This document shows positions 1 to 9,237 of a stretch of DNA of 64,000 nt, in pieces. Each line of letters opens with the position of its first letter. The stretch's first letter is position 1. A program made the position numbers and the translations under genes. Below the pieces are notes generated by a model. That model ran no database searches. It was not told the origin of the DNA and worked only from the letters and a program-made list of their open reading frames with translations. Source of the stretch: Streptomyces broussonetiae (GTDB lineage: Bacteria; Actinomycetota; Actinomycetes; Streptomycetales; Streptomycetaceae); the NCBI RefSeq assembly GCF_009796285.1, contig NZ_CP047020.1:2108001-2172000 (forward strand), written 5' to 3'.

Positions 1-1
1 C

Positions 2-796
2 CCAGTCGAGCACGGCGACGGGGTCGAAGCCGTCGTAGACGACGTTCCCGATGCGTGCGTCTCCCCAGGTCAGAACGGGTTCGCCGGGCTCGCTCGGCCA
101 CAGTCGCTCGAGCCGGTCGAAGGCGGCCTCGATGAGCGGTGACCGGGGCAGGCCGTCGATCACCCAGGCGTAGTAGGCACGTTGGGCCGAGACATGACGG
201 CGCAGGGCGTCGCCGAATCCGGGGAGCGTCATGAACTCGGCCTGATCGAGCGGGACTTGGTCGTGCAGCCGGGCCAGCAGGCCGATCGTCGCCGCTTCCA
301 GGTGCGCGCGCTCGGCCTCACTCGCCGCGTGCAGCCAACTGCCCTCGTAGGTGTACGGCATGACGTCCGGAGGCACCCGGCCGGCGACGCGTTCCATGAC
401 GAAGAACGGCGCCCCGAGCGGGCCCGGATCCTCCTCGAGCCAGAGCACCCGGGGTACGGGCACGTCCGTGTGCTCGGCCACCAGGCGCAGGGTGCGGTAC
501 TGGCGGGCCATGTCGTACTCGGGGAAGACGGTGTACGCCGACGGGTCCGCCGCCAGCCGCAATGCGCAGGCCACGCTGGAGGTACCGCCCGCTCGATCGA
601 AGCCGGGAGCGGGGGACGGTGGTCGAGGGTGCTCGATGTCGAACAGCAGGGTCTCACTGGACATGCCGTTGGAGGCGGGGACCGTGACGCCGGTGGCCTT
701 GGCGCCGGGCAGCCGGGTGCCCAGCCAGGCGGTGAGGCGCCGGGCCAGTTCCCCGGGCTCGCGGGTGCTGGTGCGCGGACGCGGTGCCGTGGCCAT
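2..796 (-). CDS. Phosphotransferase (APH-like kinase) family protein, partial
   Basis: Aminoglycoside/choline kinase-like fold of the type often found beside acyl-CoA dehydrogenases (ACAD10/11-type kinase domain). The frame opens at an ATG at 796 and runs off the left edge after about 265 residues, so the C-terminus is missing. The catalytic loop is seen near the edge as GDARIGN followed by the metal-site VLDW, and an N-terminal MSSETLLF nucleotide-binding segment precedes it. It lies 11 nt downstream of the 808-1914 gene on the same strand, so the two are probably co-transcribed. The small-molecule substrate is unknown; an antibiotic-resistance role is not implied. An acyl-CoA dehydrogenase follows within 1.5 kb upstream, consistent with a catabolic role. 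Confidence 0.8.
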   Translation of the reverse strand, partial: MATAPRPRTSTREPGELARRLTAWLGTRLPGAKATGVTVPASNGMSSETLLFDIEHPRPPSPAPGFDRAGGTSSVACALRLAADPSAYTVFPEYDMARQYRTLRLVAEHTDVPVPRVLWLEEDPGPLGAPFFVMERVAGRVPPDVMPYTYEGSWLHAASEAERAHLEAATIGLLARLHDQVPLDQAEFMTLPGFGDALRRHVSAQRAYYAWVIDGLPRSPLIEAAFDRLERLWPSEPGEPVLTWGDARIGNVVYDGFDPVAVLDW

Positions 797-807
797 GCCG
801 GGCCCCC

Positions 808-1914
808 TCAGGGTGCGACCGAGTCGAAACCGGTGAAGCCGCTCGGGTCGTGCCGGCCGAACGAGCCGTGCTCGAAGATGCCGTACCCGGTCTGTCCGTC
901 GAGCCGGAAGCGGGCCGAGTGGTCGGTGACCCCGTACGCGGCGAGCGGCTGGGGCGCGGTCATGTCGTAGGTGCGGCGGTCGGTCCAGCCGGGTCCCCGC
1001 CAGGTGCCGTGCTGCCAGTCGTCGGCGGGCGGATAGCCGGCGCCGACGGCGAGCGGGGAGGAGGCCAGGATCTCGACGTCAAGTTTCTGCGCGCCACGTG
1101 CGTCGCCCAGATGGATGACGGCCCGCTCCGGGTGACGGGTGCCGGACCGGTAGGCGATCTCGGCCTGGGGCCAGCCCAGTTGGCGGTCGCGGTGGCCGGG
1201 ACGGACCAGGGTGGCGTCGTTCAGGGAGCGGTGGCCGTCGGCATCCTCCTGGGTGATGACCATGAGGAAGCGGTCGTCGAAGCGGACCGGGCACCAGACC
1301 CAGTGGAAGCCCTCGGTGGGATGCCCCTCGGCGAGCGGTCCGCCGTCCTCGCCGGGGATGGGCCGCACGCCCCAGCTGCGGTCCCGGGTGCCGGTCCAGT
1401 CCTCGGCGGTGACCCGGAACTCCGCTCCCCCGGCCCGGATCACGCCCTCGGCGGTCCCGGCCTGGACGAAGCGGCGGCCCTCCAGGGTGAGCCGGTCGCC
1501 ACGGCGCTGGAGGTGGTGCGGCTCCCACAGGGCCGGAAAGGCCGCCGACCAGGTCAGGTCGTACGACAACGCCTCGCCCTCGCAGATCAGGCGCAGCCGG
1601 CGCAGGGGCTCGGCGACCTCGATGCGCAGCGGGCCGACGGCGAGCCGCATCCGGTCCTCGCCGAGGGCGTCCGAGGCGCGGACGGCGTGCAGGGTGTCCC
1701 CGGTGCGCAGGGTGGCGTAGGCGTCGATCACCCCCAGGTTGGGGTAGACGCCGAGGCCGAGGATGAGCAGGGCGCGCCCGGCATGGTCGAAGACGTGGAA
1801 GATGCAGCGGTCGTACGCGTTCCGGTCCCCGGTCGCCACGTGCCGCATGGACAGCGGCACCTGGTGCACGGGGTACTCGTCGAGCGGTACGGGACGGTCG
1901 TCGGCCACGGACAC
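808..1914 (-). CDS. Conserved hypothetical protein, AttH/CrtC-like lipocalin fold
   Basis: A 368-residue soluble protein with no signal peptide or membrane segment. It is rich in Trp and aromatic beta-strand patterns (for example GFHWVWCPVRF, SWGVRPIPG), resembling the two-domain lipocalin-like AttH/hydroxyneurosporene-synthase group found beside APH-type kinases and acyl-CoA dehydrogenases in actinomycetes. That family assignment is by pattern only. It is the first gene of a two-gene unit with the truncated kinase (11 nt gap). The start is the first in-frame ATG at 1914; no strong ribosome site is visible. Catalytic residues cannot be named. Confidence 0.75.
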   Translation of the reverse strand: MSVADDRPVPLDEYPVHQVPLSMRHVATGDRNAYDRCIFHVFDHAGRALLILGLGVYPNLGVIDAYATLRTGDTLHAVRASDALGEDRMRLAVGPLRIEVAEPLRRLRLICEGEALSYDLTWSAAFPALWEPHHLQRRGDRLTLEGRRFVQAGTAEGVIRAGGAEFRVTAEDWTGTRDRSWGVRPIPGEDGGPLAEGHPTEGFHWVWCPVRFDDRFLMVITQEDADGHRSLNDATLVRPGHRDRQLGWPQAEIAYRSGTRHPERAVIHLGDARGAQKLDVEILASSPLAVGAGYPPADDWQHGTWRGPGWTDRRTYDMTAPQPLAAYGVTDHSARFRLDGQTGYGIFEHGSFGRHDPSGFTGFDSVAP

Positions 1915-2045
1915 CCCCTGCTGGACAGTGCGCTGACGGTACGTCAGCCAGGTGACGGAGGCCAGAGCCGGAACGGGACATACGTGAACTGACGCTCGAT
2001 TCCGCCGGGCGGTGACCTGTCCGGCTGATCCCGCGTTGCCCAGGC

Positions 2046-2282
2046 ATGACCCTCATGTACTCGGCCACCGGGCGTCGAATTTTCGTGCCCCGGCCCGCAG
2101 AATCGGTTCCGCCGCCGGTTCCGCCGGACCCGCCCATCTACCGCGATCTGATGCGGGCCTGGGCGGACCGGGGCCGTACCCTGCCGGGGCGCCACGACCC
2201 GGAGTGGATCAGGCTGGCGGCCCCGACAGTCCGCAGGGGGCAGTTCAGCGACCCTCGGGTCCCGCCACGTGACGGGCGATGA
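2046..2282 (+). CDS. Small conserved-looking hypothetical protein
   Basis: A 78-residue ORF with good Streptomyces codon bias and a composition unlike an antisense shadow (YRDLMRAWADRGRTLPGRHDPEWIRLA). The start could be ATG 2046 or ATG 2055; the ribosome site is weak for both (AGG near -9 of the second). Its 3' end overlaps the end of the convergent acyl-CoA dehydrogenase by 38 nt. No function is recognised. It may be a genuine small protein; only proteomics or conservation would settle this. Confidence 0.45.
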   Translation: MTLMYSATGRRIFVPRPAESVPPPVPPDPPIYRDLMRAWADRGRTLPGRHDPEWIRLAAPTVRRGQFSDPRVPPRDGR

Positions 2283-3417
2283 CCATCCGCTGGATCTGGT
2301 TGGTGCCTTCGACGATCTGCAGGACCTTGGCCTCGCGCATGTAGCGCTCGGCCGGGAAGTCGGCGGTGTAGCCGTAGCCGCCGAGAATCTGCACGGCGTC
2401 GGTCGTGACCTTCATGGCCGTGTCGGTGCAGTGCAGCTTGGCCATGGCGGCCTGCTTGGCGAACGGCTTGCCGGCGTCGCGCAGCCGGGCCGCGGCGAGG
2501 TAGAGCGCGCGACCGGCCTCGATCTGGGTGGCCATGTCGGCGATCATGAAGCGCAGGCCCTGGAAGTCGGCGACGGGGCGGCCGAACTGCCGGCGTTCGG
2601 TGGCGTAGGCGACCGCCTCGTCCAGGGCGGCCTGGGCGAGGCCTATGGCACAGGCGGCGATGCCGAGCCGTCCGGAGTCGAGGGCGGACAGCGCGATGAA
2701 GAAGCCCTGGCCCTCCTCGCCGATGCGCCGCTCATCACCGACCCGGACGCCGTCGAGGTGGACCTGCGCGGTGGGCGAGCCCTTCATGCCCATCTTCTTC
2801 TCGGGCGCGGCCCCGCTCAGGCCGGGGGCGTCGCCGGGGACCAGGAAGGCGGTGATGCCGCGCGGGCCGTCCTCGCCGGTGCGGGCCATCACCGTGTAGA
2901 AGTCGGCGATGCCGCCGTGCGTGATCCAGGCCTTGGTGCCGTTGATCACCCAGCTGTCGCCTTCGCGCACGGCCCTGGTGCGCAGCGAGGCCGCGTCGGA
3001 GCCCGAGGACGGCTCGGAGAGGCAGTACGCGCCGAGCAGGCCACCGCCGAGCATCGCGGGCAGGTGCTCGACCTGCTGCTGCTTGGTGCCGTAGGTGGCG
3101 AGCGCGTAGGAGGCGAGTGTGTGCACGCTGACGCCGAGGCCCACGGTGAGCCGGGCCATGGCCAGCTCCTCCAGGACCTGGAGGTAGACCTCGTAGGGCT
3201 GGTCGCCGCCGCCGTACTCGGCGTCGTACGGCAGGCCCAGCAGGCCGGACTCGGAGAGCAGGGTGAAGACCTCGCGCGGGAAGCGTCCCGCGTCCTCCTC
3301 CTCGGCCGCCTTGGGCGCGATCTCGCGCCGGGCGATCTCACGGACGAGGGCGAGCAGTTCCCTCGACTCCTCCGTCGGCAGTTGACGCTCCACCGGCTGC
3401 GGGTCGCGGTCGGACAT
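2245..3417 (-). CDS. Acyl-CoA dehydrogenase
   Basis: A flavoprotein that introduces the alpha-beta double bond into an acyl-CoA, passing electrons to ETF. At 390 residues it has the usual length. Family signatures are the central YCLSEPSSGSDAASL and the C-terminal GGYGYTADFPAERYMRE, followed by VEGTNQIQ, whose Glu sits where the catalytic base is found in short/medium-chain enzymes. The ATG at 3417 is chosen because GGGAGGAG lies about 9 nt upstream; an in-frame ATG at 3444 has no such site. It is transcribed away from the chitinase gene. Substrate chain length is not predictable from sequence. Confidence 0.92.
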   Translation of the reverse strand: MSDRDPQPVERQLPTEESRELLALVREIARREIAPKAAEEEDAGRFPREVFTLLSESGLLGLPYDAEYGGGDQPYEVYLQVLEELAMARLTVGLGVSVHTLASYALATYGTKQQQVEHLPAMLGGGLLGAYCLSEPSSGSDAASLRTRAVREGDSWVINGTKAWITHGGIADFYTVMARTGEDGPRGITAFLVPGDAPGLSGAAPEKKMGMKGSPTAQVHLDGVRVGDERRIGEEGQGFFIALSALDSGRLGIAACAIGLAQAALDEAVAYATERRQFGRPVADFQGLRFMIADMATQIEAGRALYLAAARLRDAGKPFAKQAAMAKLHCTDTAMKVTTDAVQILGGYGYTADFPAERYMREAKVLQIVEGTNQIQRMVIARHVAGPEGR

Positions 3418-3636
3418 GGCGTCGCTCTCCTCCCTGTCGGGCACGGGCGGGTGGCCCGTGGGGTGGGGGCGGCTCCGCCTGGTGGTTCCGGATGGCCACA
3501 GGCGCCCGCTCCCGGGTCTCGGGAGCTGCTGACCAGCGGCTGTGCGCTGTGAGTATGCCCGATCAGCGACCTCCCGTCACCAGTTAACGACCGCTTACTT
3601 CAGGAATCCAGCCGGAACCCTCCACTCCCCCGAAAT

Positions 3637-3678
3637 TGGTCCGAACCATTGACCGCACTGGTCTAGTCCTCCTACTGT
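3637..3678 (+). promoter_or_regulatory. Chitinase promoter with DasR-type (dre) repeats
   Basis: Two imperfect copies of the 12-bp chitinase direct repeat (TGGTCCGAACCA at 3637-3648 and TGGTCTAGTCCT at 3659-3670) frame a -35 box TTGACC (3649-3654). After an 18-nt spacer comes a -10 box TACTGT (3673-3678). The left copy resembles the 16-bp dre operator bound by the GlcNAc-responsive regulator DasR (known from S. coelicolor). It lies 74 nt before the chitinase start. A near-identical block recurs at 21384. Confidence 0.85.
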
Positions 3679-3751
3679 GCATGACCAACGCTTTACCGCG
3701 TTCATGCCAATCGGCGCGCGTTCCCCTCTCCCCCACGAGGAGACACCCGAT

Positions 3752-4978
<1,227 letters not shown>

Positions 4979-4997
4979 CCCCGCACAGAGGGGACTC

Positions 4998-5027
4998 GGG
5001 AGCGGAGGACCACGAGCCTCCGCTCCC
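4998..5027. terminator. Bidirectional hairpin terminator
   Basis: Perfect 11-bp stem GGGAGCGGAGG / CCTCCGCTCCC with an 8-nt loop, between the convergent chitinase and TetR genes. It starts 20 nt after the chitinase stop. Confidence 0.8.
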
Positions 5028-5065
5028 TTGTGCGTCGGGGGGCGTCCGCCGCAGGAGCGGGCGCG

Positions 5066-5719
5066 TCAGGTGTCGCGGCGGGCCGGCTGCGGGGCCGGGT
5101 AGGCCGGGTCCAGTTCCTCCACGGCGCGCAGGGCGCCGCCGAGCGTCTTCACCAGCAGCTCGCGCATGGTGTCGCGGGACAGTTCGGAATGGTCGATCCA
5201 GTCCAGGGTCGCGCCCTCGACGCTGCACACCCACGAGAACAGGCTCATCCGGGCCAGCGCGGAGATGTCACGGCGTCCGTAGGCGCCTTCGGCGATGGTG
5301 GCGACGATCGCCTCGCGCACGCCGTCCCGGACGGAGTGCACCTCGGTGTCGAAGCCGACGCCGCCGCTGACGATGGTGCGGTAGGCGGCCTGGTGGTGCT
5401 CGGCGTAGCGCAGATAGCTGTCGATGGTGCGGTGGACGCGGTCGACGGCGGCCAGCTCGAGCCCGCTCGCGGCGAAGGTGACCAGATCGGCCACGGAGTC
5501 CTTGATGATCGCCAGGTAGTAGCCGCGCTTGGACTGGAAGTAGTAGTAGATCAGCCCCTTGGCGACATGCGCCTGGCGTGCGATGTCGTCCATGGACAGC
5601 GCGTCGTAGGACGTGTCGGCGAACAACTTCCGCCCTATGGCGATGAGTTCGGCACGACGCGCTTCCGAGCGTTCGGTGCCGCGCGCCCGGGGACGGGCGG
5701 CGGCACGCTGCTGCGGCAT
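5066..5719 (-). CDS. TetR family transcriptional regulator
   Basis: A 217-residue one-component repressor. The N-terminal helix-turn-helix spans about residues 20-65 (ALSMDDIARQAHVAKGLIYY followed by YFQSKRGYY); the C-terminal half is a helical ligand domain of unknown specificity. The ATG at 5719 is used; an upstream ATG at 5758 would add 13 residues but lacks a ribosome site and would overlap a possible operator. It is convergent with the chitinase gene. The target may be itself, via the imperfect palindrome at 5764-5779. The ligand is unknown. Confidence 0.88.
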   Translation of the reverse strand: MPQQRAAARPRARGTERSEARRAELIAIGRKLFADTSYDALSMDDIARQAHVAKGLIYYYFQSKRGYYLAIIKDSVADLVTFAASGLELAAVDRVHRTIDSYLRYAEHHQAAYRTIVSGGVGFDTEVHSVRDGVREAIVATIAEGAYGRRDISALARMSLFSWVCSVEGATLDWIDHSELSRDTMRELLVKTLGGALRAVEELDPAYPAPQPARRDT

Positions 5720-5763
5720 AGTCAATTTCGACCCTGTTCCAGACGGCCGTCGGGACATCCGCA

Positions 5764-5779
5764 GTATGTCAGAACATGC
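5764..5779. promoter_or_regulatory. Possible TetR operator
   Basis: Imperfect inverted repeat GTATGT-cag-AACATGC about 45 nt before the TetR start, where an autoregulatory operator would be expected. The arms match at only five or six positions, so this is tentative. Confidence 0.3.
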
Positions 5780-5800
5780 CGCACGCGTGAGCGGATCGGT

Positions 5801-5941
5801 TCACAGCAGTCCGAGCTGGGTCACGAGCATCGCGAACACGGCGACGAGGACCCAGCCCATGACGTGCTCGAGGATCTTCGGGCCGTCTTCCCGAGGGCCG
5901 CCGGTGCGGGCGCGGGTGGCAGTGGCCGGGTGTGCGGTCAT
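5801..5941 (-). CDS. SCO1431 family mini membrane protein
   Basis: A 46-residue protein with a basic/polar N-terminus (TRARTGGPREDGPK) and one C-terminal membrane helix (MGWVLVAVFAMLVTQLGLL). This matches the SCO1431-family mini membrane proteins of Streptomyces, and the position two genes after the chitinase agrees with the type member. The start is the ATG at 5941. Function is unknown in the family. Confidence 0.75.
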   Translation of the reverse strand: MTAHPATATRARTGGPREDGPKILEHVMGWVLVAVFAMLVTQLGLL

Positions 5942-6041
5942 GGTGTTACTCGCAAAGGTCGGACGTACAGAGCAGGCCCCCACCCGTTTGTCCACCTTGC
6001 CACCCGCGACGGCTTTTGCGGTGATGAGCTTGCTCACACGG

Positions 6042-7406
6042 TCAGCGCACGCCCACCGCCTCGAGCGCCTTGCGCTGGTGCGGGGTCGGACGGGCCGGGA
6101 AGTAGAGGTAGCAGACTCCCCCGCTGCCGGAGGCGACCTTGCCGGCGGCGTTGTACCGCTTGGTCCTGAGCCAGATGTTCTCGAACTCCCGGCGCAGATA
6201 GACGCGCCGTACGGCGTCGTCGCCGGGCGAGGCCGGATCGTTGGCAATCACGTCGCCGTCGGCGGTGAAGCCGATCACGGTCATCAGATGGCCGGAGGTC
6301 CCGTAGCCCGCGCCGGTCAGCTCGCTCGCCAGGAAGGACTGGGACGTTACGGCCGGAATCCCGGCCGCGATCAGCGTCTCCAGGTCGGTGAGCGAGGCGA
6401 GCCGGGTGACCACACCCTGGATTCCCTCGAACGTGGCTGCATAGGCGGCGTTGAACGGCCAGTTGCCGCAGCCCTCGTACTGGTAGTCGTAGGTGAAGCG
6501 GGCCGCGTTGTCGACCTGCGGGTCGGCGTAGGAGGGGTCGACCCAGGACAGCTGCCCGGGGGTGAGCCGGCCGCCCCAGTACTCGATGATCATCTGCGAG
6601 GAGGTGGGGCTGCACCAGGCCTCGCCGCCGTTGTCGTACTGCGGGTACTGGCCCTTGTGGATCTCCTGCGAGTAGCGCGGGACGATCAGTTCCTGGGCCA
6701 GGCCGGGGGTGGAGGCGGGGACCGTGAAGCGGTCGGGGATGTCGGAGCCCATGGCGCCGAGCCGCCAGACGGTCGGGGTCAGCCGGGTACCGGGCCTGCG
6801 GTAGAGCGTCAGGCGCAGCCGGTACGACGTCAGGCGCAGACCGGTGCCGGCGTCGGCGATGGCGAAGGTGTCGGTCGAGATGCCGCTCCTGCCGTCGCTC
6901 TGGCCGTCCACCGAGGTCCGCTTGATGTCCTGGTCACCGGCCGCCCAGCGGCCCATCACGTACCAGGGGGTCTCGGTGCCGTCGGAGTAGGTGCCCTGCA
7001 GCTCCGCCTGGAGCCAGGTGCCGGCCGGGGTGTGCGCGTTCCAGGAGGCGACGACCTCGGTGGCGGGGACGGTGAGGCGGTGGACCGGGCCGGTCCACAC
7101 GGCGTACTCCCAGCCGGCGGTCGTGCCGGTGTGCGGGTCGGTGTAGTCGGTGCGGCCGACGGGGGTGCCGATCACGATGCCGGGCCGGGCGCCGGAGACG
7201 GCCCGGACGCCCTGGGCGGCGCCCAGGCGCCACTCGCGGTACGTGGTCCAGGCCCGGTAGTCGATCGGGCGAGCCTGGGCGGGGTCGTCGGCTTCGGCGG
7301 ACGGCCGTTGCACGGCGGCGGCAGCGGGGGGCGCGGCCGCTGCCGCGGCGACCGCTGCGGCAGCGGTGAGGACGGTTCTACGGGACGGCTGCTGGGCTCT
7401 GCTCAT
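6042..7406 (-). CDS. Exported C39-like peptidase family protein
   Basis: A 454-residue secreted protein. The N-terminus carries a twin-arginine signal (SRRTVLTAAAAV) ending in an Ala-rich cleavage region. Residues of about 60-230 form a beta-rich domain. The C-terminal third is a papain-like C39-type domain with the nucleophile in GEAWCSPTS (Cys about 265), the His in SGHLMTVIG, and VIANDPASP supplying the third residue. The ATG at 7406 is chosen because it places the Tat motif at the start; the longer frame upstream is intergenic. The substrate is unknown; peptidoglycan or peptide processing is possible. A weak dre-like site lies upstream at 7522. Confidence 0.82.
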   Translation of the reverse strand: MSRAQQPSRRTVLTAAAAVAAAAAAPPAAAAVQRPSAEADDPAQARPIDYRAWTTYREWRLGAAQGVRAVSGARPGIVIGTPVGRTDYTDPHTGTTAGWEYAVWTGPVHRLTVPATEVVASWNAHTPAGTWLQAELQGTYSDGTETPWYVMGRWAAGDQDIKRTSVDGQSDGRSGISTDTFAIADAGTGLRLTSYRLRLTLYRRPGTRLTPTVWRLGAMGSDIPDRFTVPASTPGLAQELIVPRYSQEIHKGQYPQYDNGGEAWCSPTSSQMIIEYWGGRLTPGQLSWVDPSYADPQVDNAARFTYDYQYEGCGNWPFNAAYAATFEGIQGVVTRLASLTDLETLIAAGIPAVTSQSFLASELTGAGYGTSGHLMTVIGFTADGDVIANDPASPGDDAVRRVYLRREFENIWLRTKRYNAAGKVASGSGGVCYLYFPARPTPHQRKALEAVGVR

Positions 7407-7521
7407 GGGCGCGGGTACCCCCAGATGTCCGGGTCGGTGCTGATCCGGTGCACGGTTTCCGCCAACTATGAGGCAGGCGGCATGGCCCTGCCAGCCGTTC
7501 GGCGCATGCCGCGTCATGAAT

Positions 7522-7537
7522 ATTGGTCTGATCCACT
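7522..7537. promoter_or_regulatory. Weak dre-like palindrome upstream of the exported peptidase
   Basis: ATTGGTCTGATCCACT matches 12 of 16 positions of the DasR operator consensus. It sits about 116 nt before the C39-like peptidase start. It may link this exported protein to the chitin response, but the palindrome centre is degenerate. Confidence 0.3.
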
Positions 7538-7554
7538 GAAACGAGCCCGAGGGA

Positions 7555-7605
7555 GGTGGGGCCCTGTCGCCATGCGGCTGCGCCGCACGCGCGCGACCGG
7601 CCCCA
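7555..7605. repeat. Streptomyces intergenic repeat, copy A
   Basis: GC-rich intergenic element with core TGCGGCTGCGCCGCAC preceded by TGGGGCC. The same core and flank recur at 13388. Such elements (an amphipathic GCGGCTNCGCCGC hairpin flanked by GGGGC and GGCCCC) are scattered between genes in Streptomyces genomes. It lies between the transporter and peptidase genes. Confidence 0.55.
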
Positions 7606-7655
7606 CACCCCCACACCCCGGCGCGGCGCGCACCCGCCCGGGCCGGACCGGCTCC

Positions 7656-9197
7656 TCAGACGAGGTCCATCGCCGCGACCTCGTCGGGGCGGCCGTAGCT
7701 GACCGGGCCCTGGAAGCGGCGGCGGGCCGTGGCGAACCACCACACGGTGGCCACGAGCAGGACGACGGCGAGGGCGATCGGCGCGTAGTTGAAGGAGTCG
7801 ACGGTGATCGGCGAGGCCTGCGGCAGCATGAACAGGACGCTGCTGAGCAGGATCCAGATCACCGCGAGCCAGCCGACCGGCCGTCCCCAGCGGCCCAGGT
7901 GCCAGGGGCCCGGCTGGAACGCGTCGCCGAGCCGCAGCCGCAGGAAGATCGGTACGGCGTAGGCGAGGAAGAGGCCGACCACATTGACGCTGACGATCGC
8001 GGTGAAGGCCGTGTGGGACCACCAGCCGGGCACGACGAGCGCGAGCGAGCAGACCACCGCGAGCCACACCGCCTTCACGGGCGTACGGGTGCGCGTCGAG
8101 ACCGAGTGCCACCAGCGCGAGCCGGGCATCGCCCCGTCCCGGGAGAAGGCGAAGATCTGCCGGGTGTTGCTGGTGAGATTGGCGAGACCACAGAAGAGCA
8201 TCGCCCCGATGACGATGAGCAGCATGACCTTCGCGGCGCCCAGGCCGAGGCCGTCGATGAGGATCTGGACGGGGGGCGCATCGGAAGAGGCCACCTTGGC
8301 ATAGTCACCAATGCTATAGACCAATGCGAGCATCAGGATCAGGCCGGTGATCGCCGAATAGCCGATGGCCCGGGTGATCCCCTTGGGTGCGTTGACCGTA
8401 GCGCGGACCGTTTCCTCGGACATGTGGAAGCTGCCGTCGAAGCCGGTGAAGGTCCAGCTGGTGACGAGCAGACCGAGCATGCCGCCGTAAAGTCCGCTCG
8501 TGAAGCCGGTGTTGTTCTCGAAATGCGTCACGAAGGACACCGGCTGATGGTGATCGGGCATCACTATGAGTGCGCCCACGATCACGACGAGTCCGATCAG
8601 CAGCCACCACACGGAAATACGGTTCAGCACGGCGACGAGCTGGACGGTGTAGGTGTTGGCGAGCCCCTGCACCACGATGATCAGGGCCGTGATCAGCACC
8701 GTCTGGTGCGTGGTCGGCTGGTAGGAGGGCCACTGGAGGTGCACGAAGGCCTGGATGAAGGTGGCGGCCGCATAGCCGGTGGCGGCGGTGCCGCCGATCT
8801 GGCCCACGAAGTTCAGCCAGCCGGTGAACCAGGACCAGGCCCCCTTGTGCCGCTTGGCGAGTTTCCCGGCGGAGAAATAGAGGGCGCCGCTCGTCGGATA
8901 GGCGGAAGCCACTTCCGCCATGGATGCGCCAATGAGCAGCACCATGACGGAGACACCGATCCAGCCGAATACGAGAATACGGGGGCCACCCGCACCCATT
9001 CCGAATCCAAAAGAGGAGAAAATACCCGAGAGGATATTGATGATGGTGAAGGAGATCGCAAAATTGTCAAACGCCTGGAAACGCCGTGTGAGTTTGCGCG
9101 GATAACCCATCGCATGCAGGGTCGCGTCGTCGTCGAGCATGATCCGGTCTTCTCCCGCGCGGGCCTTCGCCCGGGACGCGGACATCCGTTCCGACAC
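7656..9197 (-). CDS. APC superfamily amino acid/amine permease
   Basis: A 513-residue polytopic membrane protein with about 12 hydrophobic helices. The first helix carries NFAISFTIINILSG, typical of the amino acid/choline (GABA/choline permease, ACT) branch of the APC superfamily. It likely imports an amino acid, amine or choline by cation symport; the precise substrate is not evident. The GTG at 9197 has GAAAGG 6 nt upstream; an ATG four codons later is an alternative. A single-gene unit by spacing: 40 nt separate it from the upstream gene on the same strand, so co-transcription is possible. Confidence 0.88.
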   Translation of the reverse strand: MSERMSASRAKARAGEDRIMLDDDATLHAMGYPRKLTRRFQAFDNFAISFTIINILSGIFSSFGFGMGAGGPRILVFGWIGVSVMVLLIGASMAEVASAYPTSGALYFSAGKLAKRHKGAWSWFTGWLNFVGQIGGTAATGYAAATFIQAFVHLQWPSYQPTTHQTVLITALIIVVQGLANTYTVQLVAVLNRISVWWLLIGLVVIVGALIVMPDHHQPVSFVTHFENNTGFTSGLYGGMLGLLVTSWTFTGFDGSFHMSEETVRATVNAPKGITRAIGYSAITGLILMLALVYSIGDYAKVASSDAPPVQILIDGLGLGAAKVMLLIVIGAMLFCGLANLTSNTRQIFAFSRDGAMPGSRWWHSVSTRTRTPVKAVWLAVVCSLALVVPGWWSHTAFTAIVSVNVVGLFLAYAVPIFLRLRLGDAFQPGPWHLGRWGRPVGWLAVIWILLSSVLFMLPQASPITVDSFNYAPIALAVVLLVATVWWFATARRRFQGPVSYGRPDEVAAMDLV

Positions 9198-9237
9198 AGT
9201 TCGCCTTTCTCTCGGTGGGGGGAGGGGACGTACAGGG

